A stretch of 46,394 nucleotides of DNA from Streptomyces griseoruber (GTDB taxonomy: Bacteria; Actinomycetota; Actinomycetes; Streptomycetales; Streptomycetaceae). Numbering within the stretch: position 1 is the first letter of the stretch; each line of letters begins with the position of its first letter. A program made the position numbers and the translations under genes. The stretch is from positions 1 to 46,394 of the forward strand of contig NZ_KQ948788.1 of the NCBI RefSeq assembly GCF_001514205.1, in the 5' to 3' direction. Under the pieces are notes generated by a model. It worked only from the letters and a program-made list of their open reading frames with translations, was not told where the DNA came from and made no database searches. This document shows, one piece after another, positions 1-8,866 of this stretch.

Positions 1-1189
1 AACGTGCAGAATTTGTGCTGTCCACTTTTGCGCTCCGATGGAATCACTCATCCCGGCCTGCAAAGCCTGCGATCAGGCAAGGACAGGACCGCGATGGGCC
101 GCTTCTTGATCGTCACGGCCGGACACCCACCATCCTGCGCGTTCCAAGCGCCGACCGGTATCAGTAACTTGACCGAGAGGGAATCCGTAGAAATCCCGGC
201 GGAGTCGGCCACCTGCTGGTGCTCGTGGGTTAATGAACCGGACCGTGATACGGCAATCACGGAATGATCCGACGACCGGTCACTTGAATGGTCACGCGAA
301 TAGACCCCCCTCGGGGTTGCAGAGCACGTCCTGCCCCGGCGTCGACGTGGCGGGGTGAATCGGCCCGAGTCGGAGACGCCCGGAACCGGCCAGGGCAGGG
401 CTCCCGTTTCAGCTCGTGTTGTCGACGTCGGTCGCTTGGAGCAAGCCTGGAAAACAGCCGGCCCAACCACAGGTGGGACCGTCCGGCATCGGCACTGCCT
501 GACGTCTCAGGGCTGGTGGACGGTGGCGGCACGGCTGCCGGGGGTTCACGCCGGGCACGGACTCGGGGCGGACAGCCGACGGACGCCCAGCGGGTCGCGT
601 ATCACCCGCCGTATCTCGACGCACCCGTCGACGAGCTGGAGATCGTCCCGGGCCGCGCGTTCAACGGGGGCGGCGCTCTTCTCAAGAGCCAACTCCCGGG
701 CGCTCCGGACCGGCTACGCCGTCGATGACATAGAAATGGCGTACGAGCCGACCGCGTGAAGTATGGAACCCAAGTCCTACGAGCCATGAGCCTTCGGCGA
801 CCATGATTGCCCCTTCGAGGTGGACATGTACGGCTTCCCAGCCCGATTCTGGCTCTGGCCGCGCGGCGCCGGTATGCGTCACGTGACTGCGTCGTCATGT
901 GGCCCACAACCGCAGGACGCGTGCGCCGCCTGTCGCCCCCCGATGCCGCTGTGCGGATGTCCTCGCTGCCGTCTCCGGAATCGGCTGGGCCGCCGGCCGA
1001 CCATCTGACACGGGAACGAGTCGGGCACGATGGCGAACGGACAGCCGACGGCCGGAATATTCCAGGCGGCGCATGTGTTGACGGCCGGTTCAAAAACACA
1101 CAGTTCACGAGCGGCACCCTGCCCCCCCATAGGCGGGACCGAAGTACTCCCACGCTATTGTCTATGCAATCTCAGTTCCTGGAGCATCC
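1..1189. other. region without a supported gene
   Basis: Several short open frames cross this stretch on both strands. None shows a recognisable domain, a convincing ribosome binding site or consistent third-position GC. The last ~60 bases before 1190 are somewhat less GC-rich and probably hold the promoter of the LuxR gene. I see no RNA gene, clear terminator or repeat here. Confidence 0.5.
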
Positions 1190-3976
1190 GTGGCAAATGG
1201 TGGAAGGGCTCAAGGGAATCAGCGCTCGACACGCGATCCCGCTCTGCCCGTAGTGGGCCGGGAAACCGAGACGGCGGAAATCATGCGGCGGGTCGCCTCC
1301 GACCGGTCCCGCAGCGAGGTGTTGATCCTCACGGGCGAACCCGGTGCCGGCAAGAGCGTGCTGCTCGACCTCGCGGCCGACCGCGCGCGGCGCGAGGGCG
1401 GCCGGGTGCTGCGAGCGGTCGGCAGCGAGTCCGAGGCGCACCTCGGATTCGCGGGCCTTCATCAGCTGCTCCGCCCCGTACTCGGCGAACTGGACAGGCT
1501 GCCGGCGCGGCAGCGCACCGCGCTGCGGGCCGTCCTGGGTCTGGGCGAATGCCCGGAGGCTCCTGATGGCATGCTCGTGGGTCTGGCGGTTCTCACCTTG
1601 GTCTCGGACCTGGCCGAATCGGCTCCGCTGCTCGTGGTGGTCGATGACGCCCAGTGGATCGACCGCGCGTCGCTGGACGTTCTCTCCTTCGTGGCCCGGC
1701 GCATGGACAGCGAACCCGTCACGCTGCTGGTGGGTGTGCGTGCCGCGGCTGTGCTGCCCGGACTCGGCAAGGGGTACGAGCGCCTTGAGATCGGTCCGCT
1801 GAGCGGTGAGGCGGCGGCCCGGTTGCTCGACCGCCAGCCGACGCCACCCACCGGCCGAACCCGGGTGCGGATCCTGCAGGAGGCAGCGGGCAATCCTCTG
1901 GCCCTGGTCGAACTCGCCCGAGCCAGCGCGAAGCGGCGGCTCGGTGGCAGCGGTATGGAGGGTCCGCTGCCCGTCACCGACCGATTGGAGCGGATCTTCG
2001 CGGAGCAAGCGGAGTTTCTGCCGGAGGCAACCCGCCGCCCGCTGCTACTGCTCGCGGCCGCTGATGCGACGGACGCACTGATGGCTTCTCGTGGGCTCCC
2101 CGAGGCCGACGACAAGGCCTGGGTGCCGGCGGAGCGGGCCGGTCTCGTACGCCAGGACGGTCCGTGGATCTCCTTCCGTCACCCGCTCATCCGCTCGGCC
2201 GTCTACCATGCCGCGTCCTTCGAGGAACGCAGGCAGGCACATCTCGCTCTCGCGGAGCTGCTGATTGAGGAGCCCGACCGCCGCGCCTGGCACCTCGCCG
2301 CCGCGACCATGCGTCCCGACGAGGACGTGTCGGCCGCGCTGCAGCGGACGGCCGACCGGGCCCGGCGCCGGGGCGGATATGCGGCTGCTGCCGCCGCCCT
2401 GGAGCGCGCTGCGGAGCTGAGCCCGCGCCGCGCGGACCAGGCGCGGCTGCTGACCGAGGCCGCCGTCATGGCCGTCTTCACCGGTCAGCTCGGCTGGGTG
2501 GAACACCTGGCCGCCGAGGTCCGGGGGCGCAGTGAAGACCCGGCACTGATCAGCAGGGCCTCGCTGGCCACCGGGCAGCTCATGACCCTGCGCCGGCACC
2601 ATGCTGCGGCCTTCGCCCTGCTGACCCGCATCGCGGCCGAGGCGGCAGCCGCCCACTCTCCCCGCGTGCTGGACGCGCTCGCCGCAGCCGCCGTAGTCCG
2701 CTATTACTCAGGCGAGGAGTCCCATCAACAGAAGATCGAGGACTTGCTCTGCGCCATGCCGGACTCCACCGCCGGGGGCGCCCTGCGCGCCTGGGTGCTG
2801 GCCGTCTCCGACCCCAACGGCGCGGGTGCCTCCCTCGCCCCGGCACTGCCCGGACTGATCGCCGCAGCCAAGGACGACGCCGGCGGCCTGACCGCGCTCG
2901 CCATCGTGGCCTGGCTCCTGGACCAGACCGCCCTCGCGGCCAGGACCTTCGACGAGGCGTTCGACCGGTGGCAGGCCCGTGGCTCGCTGCCGGACGGCCT
3001 GGGATGCGCCGTCGGCTGGGCCTATCTGGAGCAGGGCCGGTGGGCCGATGCCCGCTCGGTGGCCGCCGAGATCGCGGCGGTGGCGTCAGCGGCCGGGCTG
3101 GACCACGCCGAGGCGTGTGCGCACGCGCTCGACGCGACGGTGCTCGCGCTGCTCGGCGAACCGGCCGACGCGCGACGGGGTGCCGAGCGGGCGCTGGTTC
3201 TTGTCGACCCGCTGGAGAGCCGCTCCGTCGCGGTGTCCGCACGTCGGGCCCTGGGCCTGGCGGCCGTGGCCGAGGGCGACTACGACACCGCGTACACCCA
3301 GTTCCGCTCCGCCTTCACCGACGACGGCGATCCGGTTCACTACCACGTCTCCTGCACCGTCCTGGCCGAACTCGCCGCCGCGGCCGTCCGCCGAGGCCGA
3401 CAGCAGGACGCCGCCGAACTGCTGGAGCGATCGGCACGGCGCCTGGGTACGGGCGTGTCGGCACGGATCACCGCCCTGTTCAACCGGGGTCGCGCCCTGC
3501 TCGCTGAACCGGACCACGCGGAACCGTACTTCCAAGCCGCACTGGCGGACGACACGGGCGAGCAGTGGCCGTTCGAGCGGGCACAGACACGGCTGGACTA
3601 CGGCGAGTGGCTCAGGAGGCAGCGTCGCATCGCCGAGGCCCGCCCGCTGCTGACCGCGGCACTCGACACCTTCCAGCGGCTCGGCGCGCGGCCCTGGATC
3701 GAGCGGGCGAAGGCGGAACTGCGAGCCGCCGGCATCGAAGCCGCCAGCAGCGTGGTCCCCAGCGTCTTCACCGAACTCAGCCCTCAGCAGCAGCAGATCG
3801 TCCAGCTCGCCGCCCGCGGCCTGACGAACCGCGAGATCGGAGAGAAACTCTTCCTCTCGCCCCGCACCGTCGGCTCCCACCTCTACCGGGTGTTCCCCAA
3901 ACTGGGCATCACCGCCCGGTCACAGCTCCGGGATGTGATCGAAGGCACCCTGTCAGGCGCGAGTACGCAGATCTGA
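1190..3976 (+). CDS. LAL-family LuxR transcriptional regulator with N-terminal ATPase domain
   Basis: This 928-residue protein has the architecture of the large ATP-binding LuxR (LAL/MalT-like) activators. An AAA/STAND-type ATPase lies at the N-terminus, with Walker A GEPGAGKS at about residues 49-56 and Walker B LLVVVDDAQW near 145-155. A long alanine-rich helical repeat (TPR-like) region follows. The C-terminal LuxR helix-turn-helix covers about 865-920 (LSPQQQQIVQLAARGLTNRE, then the SPRTVGSHLYRVF recognition helix). The GTG start at 1190 is preceded by GGAG at a suitable distance, and the length is typical of the family. Such proteins activate secondary-metabolite or sugar genes after binding a ligand and ATP. 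No obvious target operon lies next to it, so its regulon is unknown. Confidence 0.93.
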   Translation: MANGGRAQGNQRSTRDPALPVVGRETETAEIMRRVASDRSRSEVLILTGEPGAGKSVLLDLAADRARREGGRVLRAVGSESEAHLGFAGLHQLLRPVLGELDRLPARQRTALRAVLGLGECPEAPDGMLVGLAVLTLVSDLAESAPLLVVVDDAQWIDRASLDVLSFVARRMDSEPVTLLVGVRAAAVLPGLGKGYERLEIGPLSGEAAARLLDRQPTPPTGRTRVRILQEAAGNPLALVELARASAKRRLGGSGMEGPLPVTDRLERIFAEQAEFLPEATRRPLLLLAAADATDALMASRGLPEADDKAWVPAERAGLVRQDGPWISFRHPLIRSAVYHAASFEERRQAHLALAELLIEEPDRRAWHLAAATMRPDEDVSAALQRTADRARRRGGYAAAAAALERAAELSPRRADQARLLTEAAVMAVFTGQLGWVEHLAAEVRGRSEDPALISRASLATGQLMTLRRHHAAAFALLTRIAAEAAAAHSPRVLDALAAAAVVRYYSGEESHQQKIEDLLCAMPDSTAGGALRAWVLAVSDPNGAGASLAPALPGLIAAAKDDAGGLTALAIVAWLLDQTALAARTFDEAFDRWQARGSLPDGLGCAVGWAYLEQGRWADARSVAAEIAAVASAAGLDHAEACAHALDATVLALLGEPADARRGAERALVLVDPLESRSVAVSARRALGLAAVAEGDYDTAYTQFRSAFTDDGDPVHYHVSCTVLAELAAAAVRRGRQQDAAELLERSARRLGTGVSARITALFNRGRALLAEPDHAEPYFQAALADDTGEQWPFERAQTRLDYGEWLRRQRRIAEARPLLTAALDTFQRLGARPWIERAKAELRAAGIEAASSVVPSVFTELSPQQQQIVQLAARGLTNREIGEKLFLSPRTVGSHLYRVFPKLGITARSQLRDVIEGTLSGASTQI

Positions 3977-3980
3977 GACG

Positions 3981-3997
3981 GCAGCGTCCGCCGCTGC
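3981..3997 (+). terminator. possible short hairpin after the LuxR gene
   Basis: GCAGCG and CGCTGC arms with a 5-nt loop lie five bases past the LuxR stop codon. There is no T-tract, which is common for actinobacterial terminators. The stem is short, so this is weak. Confidence 0.3.
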
Positions 3998-4341
3998 AAC
4001 AGTGCCGGCCCGCAGGTCGAGGACTGTCCCAAGGCGGGCGCCTTCGCCCCCGGCCGTCCTGAGTGGCTTTCAAGATGTGCGGCGCAGGGCCAGCACGTTC
4101 TCGGTGACGATGGCCGTCTGCCCCGAACCGGGCGGACCCGGCCGACAGCACCGCATCGGTGCGTTGCACAGGCGTTATACGACAGTCCTGTCGGACGGAC
4201 AGCCACCCCTTGACCATACCTGAGACAGTCTCTGGGGTGGGGGCGTGAAAGGTGGGCCAGGGCTTGGACCCTTTTGCACTCCATAAATCTGTCAGACCGG
4301 AACTCGGTCGTGGTATCCGTCTGTGATGTGAGGGCTCAGGA

Positions 4342-4563
4342 CATAGTTGACGTGCTACCTGCCCGGGCATGGGCGCGGCCGAGGCGCGTTCCTCAGCGAG
4401 CTGCCCGGTCATCCGTTCGAGGACGCGTCCGGCGACGGCAAGTTCGTCCCGCTCGGCACGCACTTTCCGCCAGCTGTTTGGCCGCATTTCTTCGAGTTCG
4501 TCCAGTTCCGCACGACGCGCGGTGATCCGTTCCAGCAGCTCGGGATCCAGTATGGACCGGATG
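4342..4563 (-). pseudogene. fragment of a coiled-coil protein, transposon-associated type
   Basis: Read on the minus strand this segment encodes a charged heptad-like helix (RSILDPELLERITARRAELD, later VRAERDELAVAGRVLERMTG and QLAEERASAAPMPGQV). It resembles the N-terminal half of small Streptomyces proteins that have a coiled coil followed by a DNA-binding domain. The sequence then loses its coding character toward 4340, and the expected C-terminal winged-helix half is absent. A related broken copy lies at 9528-9921. I rely on remembered family resemblance, so the family name is tentative. The coding nature of the segment is more secure. Confidence 0.45.
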
Positions 4564-4612
4564 GCGGAAGGCCGCCCGGTCGCGGTGAGCGGGAACCGAC
4601 AGATCGGCCCTG

Positions 4613-5128
4613 TCAAAGCACGCGCTGGTAGCGGAGCTCAGTGAGCGTGATCCCGTCGTAGACATCGTCCTGAGCCGCACCGTCAGCCTGGTAGCCGGCC
4701 CGCTCGTAGAAGCGCCGGGCTCGTTGGTTGTCACACAACACCCATAAAGCTGACGTCTCGAAGCCCTGGCCCTTCATCTGAACATGAGCCTCACCCAGGA
4801 GAGTCTGGCCGATGCCCTGGCCGATCAGATCCGGCGAGATGTACAGGGCGTAGACCTCACCGACCCGTTCCGGACCGGGCATCTCACCTCGATACGGCCC
4901 GAAGCAGATCCACCCCACCGGGCCACGGTCACCGAGCGCCACAAGGTCTCGAGACTTTCGTCCGGGTTGAGAAAACCACTGCCGCCGTTGACCGGCATCA
5001 CCTTCCACCGTCATGGCATCCAAATACGTCTGGGGAACAATGCCGGCGTACGCCGCCTGCCATCCTCGGACTCGGATCGTCGAAACGGCCTCGATGTCGG
5101 CCTCATCCATCTCCTGCACGTGCACCAT
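4613..5128 (-). CDS. GNAT-family N-acetyltransferase
   Basis: A 171-residue protein with the classic GNAT fold signatures. These are an N-terminal acceptor-side helix (AVSTIRVRGWQAAYAGIVPQ), a central strand with EVYALYISPDLIGQGIGQTL forming the acetyl-CoA pyrophosphate-binding loop (Q-x-x-G-x-G/I type), and the ALWVLCDNQRARRFYERAGY motif typical of motif B. These enzymes transfer an acetyl group from acetyl-CoA to an amine. The substrate cannot be read from sequence. The start at 5128 gives the normal N-terminus of the family, although no strong ribosome binding site precedes it. It stands alone between decayed DNA and the sigma-factor fragment. Confidence 0.88.
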   Translation of the reverse strand: MVHVQEMDEADIEAVSTIRVRGWQAAYAGIVPQTYLDAMTVEGDAGQRRQWFSQPGRKSRDLVALGDRGPVGWICFGPYRGEMPGPERVGEVYALYISPDLIGQGIGQTLLGEAHVQMKGQGFETSALWVLCDNQRARRFYERAGYQADGAAQDDVYDGITLTELRYQRVL

Positions 5129-5297
5129 CGCGACACCGTAGTAGCACAGGTACCGCAGAACGAACTGCTTTTACCCCGCTGTCGGCGCCTCCTCTCACGA
5201 GAACGGCTCCTGACGAACGATCTCCTCTGCGGACACCTGCCTACGGCCAGCGTGAGCATGCCGAGAACCGGTCACACCACCCCTTTGAGCTGCGACT

Positions 5298-5454
5298 TCA
5301 AGTTGGCGGAGGCCCAGTGAAGCCCATGCGGTAGTGGAGCAGGATCGCATCGAACTGGCGCTCGCCGAGCGAGGCGACGGCGGCGTACAGGGCGATGGCG
5401 ACGGTCAATGCGTCGTAGGGGTCTTCGATGTGGTCGGCGACGGCGGCCTCGAAG
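5298..5454 (-). pseudogene. 3' part of an ECF-like sigma factor gene, cut by the IS21 element
   Basis: On the minus strand this piece reads FEAAVADHIEDPYDALTVAI, then ALYAAVASLGERQFDAILLH and YRMGFT. This is the start of sigma region 4 in small Streptomyces ECF-type factors. It joins in frame with the 5' part at 8620-8866 when the IS and one 8-bp target copy are removed. The region 4 helix-turn-helix that should follow is missing: after MGFT the frame changes character and stops at 5298. The gene was therefore also truncated at its 3' end. Confidence 0.75.
5447..5454. repeat. left target-site duplication of the IS21 element
   Basis: The 8 bp CCTCGAAG lie directly outside the left end of the element. 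They are repeated exactly at 8620-8627 outside the right end. Eight base pairs is within the range known for the IS21 family. Confidence 0.88.
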
Positions 5455-5505
5455 TGGCTAGGGCGGCGCCATTTGGCTCCACCCGGGGCGACTCCAACTG
5501 GCCCC
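5455..5505 (+). repeat. IS21 left terminal inverted repeat
   Basis: Fifty-one bases pair with the inverse of 8569-8619 at 49 positions. The mismatches are at repeat positions 12 and 17. The inner part (CCCGGGGCGACTCCAACTGG) is identical at both ends. Related shorter motifs further inward (for example TGGGGCCACTTCA on the opposite strand near 5560) may be additional transposase-binding repeats, as is usual in IS21 ends. Confidence 0.88.
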
Positions 5506-5615
5506 ACTGAAAGGGGCGTTCGGAGGTACTTGGGGGTAGTGGCGGGGTGAAGTGGCCCCACCCTGGGTCTTGCGGTGGGACGGTGGATGTGGTCCGCCGA
5601 GGGTGGGTGCTGTGG

Positions 5616-7262
5616 ATGTCCTTGTCCAAGCAAGAACTGTTCGACCGGATCCGCCGCGACAACTGGCAACAGCAGCTGTCGATCCGGGCTTTGTCGAAGA
5701 AGTACGGCGTCCACCGGCGTCTGGTACGGGAGGCGCTGGCCTCGCCGGTGCCCAAGCCGCGCAAGCGGCCGGCGCGGACCTCGCCGCGGATGGAGCCGTA
5801 CAAGAAGACGGTCGACGAGTGGCTGCGGGCGGACCTGGAGGCGCCGCGCAAGCAGCGGCACACCGCGAAGCGGATCGGTGCGCGGCTTCAGGAGGAGTTC
5901 GGCGTCGCGCTTCCCTACACCACGGTGCGTGACTTCGTCACCGCCCGCCGCCGGGCGATCGCCGCGGAGGGCGGGCTGCCGGCCGAGGGCTTCCTGGTCC
6001 GGCACAACGCCCCGGGCGCGGATGCCGAGGTGGACTTCGGGGAAGTCTGGGTCGATCTGGCCGGGCAGCGGGTGAAGTGCTACTTGTTCGCCTTCCGCCT
6101 GGCCTATTCGGGCCGGGCGGTGCACCGGATCTCCCGCTCCTGCGGGCAGCAGGCGTTCTTCGAAGGACACGTGCACGCTCTGTCCGTGCTGGGCGGTGTT
6201 CCCGCAGGTCAGGTGCGCTACGACAACCTCACCCCGGCCGTCCGCAAGGTCGTCTTCCGCAGCCGGCTGCGGGAGGAGAACCCGAAGTGGACCGCGCTGC
6301 ACACGTTCTACGGCTTCACCCCCTTCTACTGCGAGCCGGGACTGCGCGGCGCCCATGAGAAGGGCGGGGTGGAGGGACAGGTCGGCTACTTCCGGCGCAA
6401 CTACCTCACCCCTGTCCCACGCGTTCAGACACTGGAGGACCTCAACGGACAGATCGCCGTCTTCGAGGAGCGGGAGCTTCAGCGGCGGATCGGCTCGCGG
6501 ATCCGCACGATCGGTCAGGACTTCGCGCGGGAGGCGCCGCACCTGCTGCCTCTGCCGGCGGACGCGTTCGAGACGGCGATGACCTTCCAGCCGCGAGTCG
6601 ACCGCTACAGCCGGATCACGGTGAAGATGTGCTCCTACTCCGTCCCGGTCCGCTTCATCGACCACAAGGTCACCGTCCACCTCACCGGCGACCTGCTGGT
6701 CGTCTTCGCGGGCCGCCGTGAGATCGCCCGCCATGCCCGGCTCGCCGGCCGCGGCCTGGAGCACCTGGTCCTGGACCACTATCTGGAGGTGCTGCTGCGC
6801 AAGCCCGGCGCCCTGGACCGCTCCGAGGCACTGCACCAGGCCCGCGCCGAGGGCACGTTCACCGCCGAGCACGAGGCGTTCTGGGCCATGGCCCAGCGTC
6901 AGCTCGGTGAGATCGAGGGAACGAAGGCCCTGGTCAGGGTTCTGCTCCTGCACCGCCATCAGCAGCACGCGGACGTGCTGGCGGGCCTGCGGGCCGCCGT
7001 CGACCTGGGCACCTGCAGCGACGACCTGGTCGCTCTCGAGGCCCGCAAGGCCGCCCAGGCTGCCGGCCGGGCTCCCACCGTCACCGCCACACCGACACCG
7101 CCAGCGGCGGACCCGACGGAACTGCCGGATCCGCAGTTGCCGCAGGTCAGCCACCTCACCCCGCGTCGTCTGGCCCGGTCACTGCCCGAGGATGCCCGCC
7201 CGCTGCCCCGTCTGGAGCAGTGGGACGAACTGCTGAACCTGCGACGGAAGGATTCGTCATGA
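5616..7262 (+). CDS. istA: IS21-family transposase IstA
   Basis: A 548-residue transposase. The N-terminus holds a helix-turn-helix (WQQQLSIRALSKKYGVHRRL). The rve/integrase-like core shows the DDE residues in DAEVDFGEVWVDLAGQRVK (first D), VRYDNLTPAVRKVVF (second D) and HEKGGVEGQVGYFRRNYLTP (E). A C-terminal DNA-binding and basic region completes the IS21 pattern. I chose ATG 5616 because homologues start near the MSLSKQELFDRIRRDNW helix; an in-frame ATG at 5547 would extend into the terminal repeat region. The stop codon overlaps the istB start (ATGA), the usual sign of translational coupling. IstA cuts and joins the element ends with help from IstB. Confidence 0.95.
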   Translation: MSLSKQELFDRIRRDNWQQQLSIRALSKKYGVHRRLVREALASPVPKPRKRPARTSPRMEPYKKTVDEWLRADLEAPRKQRHTAKRIGARLQEEFGVALPYTTVRDFVTARRRAIAAEGGLPAEGFLVRHNAPGADAEVDFGEVWVDLAGQRVKCYLFAFRLAYSGRAVHRISRSCGQQAFFEGHVHALSVLGGVPAGQVRYDNLTPAVRKVVFRSRLREENPKWTALHTFYGFTPFYCEPGLRGAHEKGGVEGQVGYFRRNYLTPVPRVQTLEDLNGQIAVFEERELQRRIGSRIRTIGQDFAREAPHLLPLPADAFETAMTFQPRVDRYSRITVKMCSYSVPVRFIDHKVTVHLTGDLLVVFAGRREIARHARLAGRGLEHLVLDHYLEVLLRKPGALDRSEALHQARAEGTFTAEHEAFWAMAQRQLGEIEGTKALVRVLLLHRHQQHADVLAGLRAAVDLGTCSDDLVALEARKAAQAAGRAPTVTATPTPPAADPTELPDPQLPQVSHLTPRRLARSLPEDARPLPRLEQWDELLNLRRKDSS

Positions 7263-8047
7263 CTGCCGCCCAGCACGCGCTCACCGCCCAGGCGTCGGAC
7301 GCCGCGATCGACACCGCCTGCCGGATGCTGCGGCTGCCCACCATGCGGGCCCAGGCCGCCGACACCATCGCCCGCGCTGAGCGCGAGGGGCTCTCCTACG
7401 CGGGATTCCTCGCCGAGCTCCTGCTCGCCGAGTGCGAGGACCGCGACCGCCGCCGGGCCGAACGCCGCATCCGGGCCGCCCACTTCCCGCGCGAGAAGTC
7501 CCTGCGCGAGTTCGATTACACCTCCAACCCCAACGTCGATCCGGCTGTCATCCACAGCCTTGCCACCTGCGACTGGATCACCAAGGGCTATCCGCTGTGT
7601 CTGATCGGGGACTCCGGCACCGGCAAGTCTCACCTGCTGATCGGCCTGGGCACCGCAGCGGCCATGGCCGGCTACCGCGTCCGCTACACCACCGCCGCCT
7701 CCCTGGTGAACGAGCTCGTCGAAGCCGCCGACGACAAGCAGCTCGGCAAGACCATCGCCCGCTACGGACGCGTCGACCTTCTCGAAATCGACGAACTCGG
7801 CTACCTCGAACTCGACCGCCGCGGGGCAGAGATGCTCTTCCAGGTTCTGACGGAGAGGGAGGAGAAGAACAGCATCGCGATCGCCTCCAACGAGGCGTTC
7901 ACGGGCTGGTCAAAGACCTTTACCGACCCGCGGCTCTGCGCGGCCATCGTCGACCGGCTCACCTTCAACGCCACCCTCATCGAGACCGGCACGGAGTCCT
8001 ACCGACTGGCCCGCACCAAGGCGAACAAGACCAACGGCCTGAGGTGA
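7259..8047 (+). CDS. istB: IS21-family helper ATPase IstB
   Basis: A 262-residue AAA+ ATPase related to DnaC. The N-terminal helical segment (ACRMLRLPTMRAQAADTIAR) precedes Walker A GDSGTGKSH and a Walker B-like LLEIDELGYLELD, then a sensor segment (NSIAIASNEAFTGWSKTF). IstB binds target DNA and recruits IstA. The ATG at 7259 overlaps the istA stop by 4 bp. The length is normal for the family, and nothing suggests inactivation. Confidence 0.95.
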   Translation: MTAAQHALTAQASDAAIDTACRMLRLPTMRAQAADTIARAEREGLSYAGFLAELLLAECEDRDRRRAERRIRAAHFPREKSLREFDYTSNPNVDPAVIHSLATCDWITKGYPLCLIGDSGTGKSHLLIGLGTAAAMAGYRVRYTTAASLVNELVEAADDKQLGKTIARYGRVDLLEIDELGYLELDRRGAEMLFQVLTEREEKNSIAIASNEAFTGWSKTFTDPRLCAAIVDRLTFNATLIETGTESYRLARTKANKTNGLR

Positions 8048-8061
8048 GCGCCGGCCAAGGA

Positions 8062-8445
8062 TCAGGAACTGAGATGCTCATGCAGCATCTTCAACTCGCC
8101 GTCCCTCCGCACGATCACGTTAGTGCCCCGGCCCTGGCCAGAGCGGAGTTCGCCATTCACGACGCCGGTCCAGGTGAACCGATAGCGACACACCGCGACA
8201 TCAGCGGTGAGCACGGGCCACTCCAGTTCACGCACCTCATACACCTCGTCGAGGATCCTCGCGAAGGTCTTCTCGATCGCGGATCGGATCTCCTCGATGC
8301 CCCGATGCGAACCGTCCGAGAACCAGTACACGGCGTCCTCGGCGATGAACGGCACGACACGTGAGATGTCGTGGCTGTTGTTGGCCCGTTCGTACTCGCC
8401 CATGAACGCAGCGAGCTCAGATTCCAGAGATGTCCGATCCGTCAT
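8062..8445 (-). CDS. SnoaL-like / NTF2-fold protein, passenger in the IS
   Basis: A 127-residue protein with the NTF2-like pattern: an N-terminal helix (ESELAAFMGEYERANNSHDI), then SRVVPFIAEDAVYWFSDGSH, GIEEIRSAIEKTFARI and C-terminal strands ending DGELKMLHEHLSS. This resembles SnoaL/DUF4440 proteins, which bind small polar molecules or act as small isomerases or cyclases. I start it at ATG 8445; an upstream in-frame ATG at 8481 is possible, and neither has a good ribosome binding site. It lies on the opposite strand to istAB but inside the terminal repeats, so it travels with the element. Its substrate is unknown. Confidence 0.8.
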   Translation of the reverse strand: MTDRTSLESELAAFMGEYERANNSHDISRVVPFIAEDAVYWFSDGSHRGIEEIRSAIEKTFARILDEVYEVRELEWPVLTADVAVCRYRFTWTGVVNGELRSGQGRGTNVIVRRDGELKMLHEHLSS

Positions 8446-8568
8446 ACGGCCATCATGCCGACGCTCTCGCGGGGCCGTCACTCTCCCCTCGCTGCTTCAG
8501 TGGTCCCAAATCAAGCCGCCCCCGGAGCCACCGCACAACGCCCGATCTTCACGAATCATCCCCGAACT

Positions 8569-8619
8569 GGGGCCAGTTGGAGTCGCCCCGGGTGGAGCCA
8601 AAAGGCGTCGCCCTAGCCA
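8569..8619 (-). repeat. IS21 right terminal inverted repeat
   Basis: This is the inverse of 5455-5505 with two mismatches over 51 bp. The outermost bases read CCCTAGCCA on the plus strand, which fixes the element boundary at 8619. Confidence 0.88.
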
Positions 8620-8627
8620 CCTCGAAG
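8620..8627. repeat. right target-site duplication of the IS21 element
   Basis: CCTCGAAG, identical to 5447-5454, directly abuts the right end. Confidence 0.88.
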
Positions 8628-8866
8628 GCGGCGGCCTCCATCAGTTCGGGCCGGCGCCGGCGTTTGCGGTGCATGTCGATGATGCGGCGCTTGAGGATGG
8701 TCCAGGCGTAGCCCTCCAGGTTCTCCATGCCAAGCATGCGCGGCCAGCAGTCCATGACCGCGTCGAAAGTCAGGTCGACGGCCTCCTCCGTGTCGGCGTC
8801 CGAGCCGAGCTGGAGGTAGGCGTAGCGCATGTGGTCAGTACGGCGCCGCTGGTGGAAGCCCCAGTG
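8620..8866 (-). pseudogene. 5' part of an ECF-like sigma factor gene
   Basis: The minus strand reads MRYAYLQLGSDADTEEAVDL, then FDAVMDCWPRMLGMENLEGY and AWTILKRRIIDMHRKRRRRP. This is sigma region 2 of a small ECF-type factor and ends at MEAAAFE next to the IS boundary. The frame continues upstream as FHQRRRTDH, which resembles the N-terminal helix of the family. The true start appears lost at a junction near 8860, where the lectin gene on the other strand begins. ECF factors direct RNA polymerase to stress or envelope promoters. This copy is not functional: it is interrupted and truncated at both ends. Confidence 0.75.

Larger units (their letters stand above)
5455..8619 (+). mobile_element. 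complete IS21-family insertion sequence with a passenger gene
   Basis: The 3165-bp element starts with TGGCTAGGG and ends with the inverse CCCTAGCCA, so it has the 5'-TG...CA-3' ends typical of IS21. It carries 51-bp terminal inverted repeats with two mismatches and is flanked by the perfect direct repeat CCTCGAAG. It holds istA and istB with overlapping stop and start codons. Unlike standard IS21 elements it also has about 570 bp between istB and the right end, with a SnoaL-like gene on the opposite strand. Open reading frames and both ends appear intact, so the element may still be mobile. It interrupts a sigma-factor gene. Confidence 0.92.

Noticed and set aside
682..882. 66-codon minus-strand frame (LEGAIMVAEGSWLVGLGFHT)
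   Set aside because: Looks partly protein-like, but it has no family match, no ribosome binding site and nothing consistent around it.
5298..7154. 618-codon minus-strand open frame across istA
   Set aside because: It is the antisense of the well-supported istA. The GC-rich codon bias produces long shadows. Only its last ~50 codons, outside the IS, are real (sigma fragment).
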